Below, one piece after another: positions 61,275 to 64,000 of a DNA stretch of 64,000 bases. Positions within the stretch are counted from its first letter, which is position 1. Every line of letters begins with the position of its first letter. The notes beneath the pieces were generated by a model. It worked only from the letters and a program-made list of their open reading frames with translations, was not told where the DNA came from and made no database searches. A program made the position numbers and the translations under genes. Source of the DNA: Porphyrobacter sp. TH134 (lineage in GTDB: Bacteria > Pseudomonadota > Alphaproteobacteria > Sphingomonadales > Sphingomonadaceae); assembly GCF_002855495.1 (NCBI RefSeq), contig NZ_PKRO01000014.1, positions 1 through 64,000 of the forward strand, in the 5' to 3' direction.

Positions 61275-64000
61275 GCGGCGGAAACGGGCTCGTCTTTCCG
61301 CTGATGGACAATCAGCTTCTGGCAGCCGACCCGGAGGACAATGTCTGGCTCTCTGCCTCGGCGGGGACGGGCAAGACGCAGGTGCTGTCGGCCCGCGTGC
61401 TCCGGCTGTTGCTGCGCGAAGATGTCGCGCCCTCGCAGATCCTGTGCCTGACCTTTACCAAGGCGGGTGCGGCCGAGATGGCGAACCGCATCAACGCGGT
61501 GCTGGCGCGCTGGGTGCGGTTGCCTGCGACAGTGCTGGCGAAGGAACTGGGATACCTTGGCGCAGATATTGGCCCTGCCACGCAGGAACGCGCGCGCAGC
61601 CTGTTTGCCAGCGTGCTCGATTGCCCCGGTGGCGGCCTGCGGATCGACACCATCCACGCCTTTGCGCAGTTCCTGATCGGCAATTTCCCCGAGGAAGCCG
61701 GCCTTGCCCCCGGCACGCGGGTGATGGATGATCGCAGCCGCGACCTGTTGAGCCGTGAGGCGCTGACCGACCTGTTCGAGGAAGCCGAGCGCACCAATGA
61801 TGTGCGGCTGCTTGATGGGATCACGCTGTTCACAACCCGCAAGGATCCCGCCGCACTCCACAAGTGGCTGATGCGCGCCGCCGAGGCGCAGGACATGTGG
61901 GAAGGGCCATCTGCCTGGCAATCACCGATGGCCGGGCGGGTGCGCCAGACGCTGGGGATGCCCGCTGATGCGGACGAGGCCTGGGCGAGCGAGCCGCTGC
62001 ATCCCGATATCTTCCCGGACGATGTGCTCGCCGCGATGTTGCCGGCGCTTGATGGCTGGAAGGCCAAGACCGGACAGGAGACAGCTGTTTTCATCCGGCA
62101 GTGGCTGTCACTCGATCTGGCGCATCGAATCGCTATGGCAGAGCAGTTTCGCAAGACCGTTCTCAAGGCCGACGGGACGCCGCGCAAGATGGAGGGGGCG
62201 GCCAAAATCGCGCCTAACTTGCCCGAATGGCAGGAGGATATTGCCCAGGCGCTGACGCTTTACGAAGACCGCCGCGCGCTCCTCGCCTGCGCCGAAATCG
62301 TGACCTCGGCACTCGAAATCGGGCGCGCCTTCGCGCTCAAGTGGGAGGCCCGCAAGGCCCGCGAAGGGCTGCTCGATTTCTCCGATCTGATCCGCAAGGC
62401 TGCCGCACTGCTGGGTCAGTCCGAGGCGGCTGACTGGATCCGCTACAAGCTGGATCGCCACTTCGATCACATTCTGATTGACGAAGCGCAGGACACCAAC
62501 CGCAGCCAGTGGGACATCGTCGAAGCGCTGATCGACGACTTCTTCAGCGGCGAAGGCGCGCGCGGCGACAAGCTGCGCACGATCTTCACCGTGGGCGATT
62601 ACAAGCAGGCGATCTTCGGCTTTCAGGGCACCAGCCCCGAAAATTTCGCGCGCGCCAAGGAGCGGGTGCACGGCCGCATCACCGCCGCGCAGCAGGGCAT
62701 TCGGCAGGGCCGCGTCGATCGCCGGGAGCCGGGCTGGCAGGATCTCGACCTCGGCCATTCGTTCCGCACCGCCGATATCGTGCTCGGCTTCGTCAACCGC
62801 ATGATTGCGACGCTGGGCTTTACCGAGTTCGGACTGGACAAGGACCCCGCGCCCCATGTCGGCGCGCAGCGGCCTGGCCTCGTCACGCTGTGGCCGCCTG
62901 TCGCACCGAAGCGGGGCGAGGGGCAGGACGACGAGGACGAGGCCGAAGACAGCGAGAACCGCGACTGGCTGCCCCGGCACGATACGCTGCTGGCGGAACG
63001 CATCGCCAATCAGGTGCAGCGCTGGCTGACCGATGATCCCTTTGTTCTGGCCAAGGGCACGAGCCGCCATGCGCAGGCCGGCGATATCATGGTGCTGGTG
63101 CGCCAAAGAAAGGAACTCGCCGCGCAGATCGTCGCCAAGCTTTATGCGCGCGGCGTGCCGGTGGCCGGCGTCGACCGGCTGCGGCTGGGCGCACCGCTGG
63201 CGGTCAAGGATGTGCTTGCCGCCTTGCGCTTTGCCGCGCAGCCGCAGGACGATCTCAGCCTTGCCAACCTGCTGGCCTCACCGCTGATGGGGTGGAGCCA
63301 GGATGATATCCTCGAACATGTGCCGCGCCCTGAAAAGGTGCGGCTGTGGGATCATCTGCGGCGCAAGGACGCGCCGCCACAGGTTGCCGCTGCGGCAGAC
63401 AAGCTGCGGGGCCTCTTGCGCCGCGCCGATCACCAGACTCCGCAGGCGTTGATCGCATGGCTGCTGACCGGCCCGTGGCAGGGACGGGCGCGACTGGTTG
63501 AACGGCTTGGGGCCGAGGCCAATGATCCGCTCGACGAACTGATCAACGCCGCCTTCGCCTATGAGGCCGAGTATTGGCCGAGCCTGTCGGGTTTCCTCGC
63601 GTGGTTCGATGCCGGAACGGGCGATCTGAAGCGCGATTCCGATAGCGCCAGCGGGCAGGTGCGCGTGATGACGGTGCATGGCTCGAAAGGATTGCAGGCG
63701 CCGATCGTGATTCTCGCCGATGCGACGGGCGCGCCGGGGGAGGCGGGCGATCTGGCGCTCGCTGATGACCCGCTCGCGCTTGGCAGCGATCGTCTGCGCG
63801 AAGTGCCGCTCCCGCCGCTCGGCAAGGACCAGAAGAAGGGCCGGATCGCCGAGGCGGAGGAAGCCAAAAAGGCAGCGGTGCTGCAAGAGCACTGGCGCTT
63901 GCTCTACGTGGCGCTGACCCGCGCGGAGGAGGCGCTGTTCATCGGCGGATCGCTCAACAAGAACGAGGCGAAGAAGGGCGTGCCCCACGATGACAGCTGG
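61271..64000 (+). CDS. addA: Double-strand break repair helicase AddA (partial, runs off right edge)
   Basis: UvrD-like superfamily 1 helicase of AddAB. Walker A ASAGTGKT is at 29-36, followed by LTFTKAGAAEMANRI (motif Ia), DHILIDEAQDTN (motif II), VGDYKQAIFGFQG (motif III), VMTVHGSKGLQAPIV (motif V) and LLYVALTRAEEALF (motif VI). 910 codons are visible; the C-terminal nuclease domain lies beyond the window. An acidic insertion (EGQDDEDEAEDSENRD, about residues 553-568) sits in the middle. Confidence 0.95.
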   Translation, partial: MSGGNGLVFPLMDNQLLAADPEDNVWLSASAGTGKTQVLSARVLRLLLREDVAPSQILCLTFTKAGAAEMANRINAVLARWVRLPATVLAKELGYLGADIGPATQERARSLFASVLDCPGGGLRIDTIHAFAQFLIGNFPEEAGLAPGTRVMDDRSRDLLSREALTDLFEEAERTNDVRLLDGITLFTTRKDPAALHKWLMRAAEAQDMWEGPSAWQSPMAGRVRQTLGMPADADEAWASEPLHPDIFPDDVLAAMLPALDGWKAKTGQETAVFIRQWLSLDLAHRIAMAEQFRKTVLKADGTPRKMEGAAKIAPNLPEWQEDIAQALTLYEDRRALLACAEIVTSALEIGRAFALKWEARKAREGLLDFSDLIRKAAALLGQSEAADWIRYKLDRHFDHILIDEAQDTNRSQWDIVEALIDDFFSGEGARGDKLRTIFTVGDYKQAIFGFQGTSPENFARAKERVHGRITAAQQGIRQGRVDRREPGWQDLDLGHSFRTADIVLGFVNRMIATLGFTEFGLDKDPAPHVGAQRPGLVTLWPPVAPKRGEGQDDEDEAEDSENRDWLPRHDTLLAERIANQVQRWLTDDPFVLAKGTSRHAQAGDIMVLVRQRKELAAQIVAKLYARGVPVAGVDRLRLGAPLAVKDVLAALRFAAQPQDDLSLANLLASPLMGWSQDDILEHVPRPEKVRLWDHLRRKDAPPQVAAAADKLRGLLRRADHQTPQALIAWLLTGPWQGRARLVERLGAEANDPLDELINAAFAYEAEYWPSLSGFLAWFDAGTGDLKRDSDSASGQVRVMTVHGSKGLQAPIVILADATGAPGEAGDLALADDPLALGSDRLREVPLPPLGKDQKKGRIAEAEEAKKAAVLQEHWRLLYVALTRAEEALFIGGSLNKNEAKKGVPHDDSW

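Noticed and set aside
1-64000. CRISPR array or prophage
   Set aside because: No regularly spaced repeat-spacer series and no phage structural or integrase genes; XerD at 43544 is the housekeeping recombinase.

Overview
The window looks like a chromosomal segment of a high-GC alphaproteobacterium of the order Sphingomonadales, most likely Erythrobacteraceae (Erythrobacter/Porphyrobacter-like). The grounds are gene content and order: 5-aminolevulinate synthase (C4 haem route), a DivL-type pseudokinase followed by tsaE, amgK, murU, addB and addA, Flp pilins, AddAB in place of RecBCD, and a propionyl-CoA/methylmalonyl-CoA cluster. Taxonomy is inferred; no 16S gene is present. Most of the window is core housekeeping DNA with many 4-nt start/stop overlaps (ATGA, GTGA).

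Layout. 1-1603: the end of an insertion-sequence-like element abuts a glycosyltransferase that has lost its N-terminus, followed by a small two-helix membrane protein. 1869-8073: gltB and gltD (glutamate synthase). 8114-12092: YnfA-type and HPP-type membrane proteins, a nitroreductase, hemA and murI. 12208-17040: plsY, dprA and topA, interrupted by a GIY-YIG gene inside a perfect 24-bp inverted repeat. 17155-18265: a small hypothetical gene, a CheY-like regulator, and an unusually small gene for a double-glycine-leader peptide. 18389-21021 (minus strand): lepB, rnc and era, with a perfect ParB-site (parS) palindrome between rnc and era. 21071-25908: pgi, a RhlE-like DEAD-box helicase and glutathione reductase. 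25912-38661: a D-amino-acid-oxidase-family enzyme and the propionyl-CoA to succinyl-CoA set (pccB, mce, enoyl-CoA hydratase, mcm, pccA) with bioB, which supplies the biotin cofactor of the carboxylase. This stretch also holds several AT-richer small genes and five palindromic repeat elements or relics. 38976-46977: shikimate genes aroK and aroB, xerD, accA and an M48 lipoprotein protease. 47095-53610: two Flp pilins, mutT, tRNA-Arg(ACG), a zincin, folE, a cytochrome c'/b561 pair, peroxiredoxin and ahcY. 53714-64000: divL, tsaE, amgK, murU, addB and addA (addA runs off the right edge).

The most interesting non-routine items are the 51-codon double-glycine-leader peptide gene at 18110-18265 (minus), with a dyad upstream and no transporter nearby; the inverted-repeat-bounded GIY-YIG cassette between dprA and topA; the parS palindrome; and a relic of a second, diverged mce 5' end behind an AT-rich 86-codon gene, which points to recombination inside the propionate operon. 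At least five families of palindromic intergenic repeats are present.
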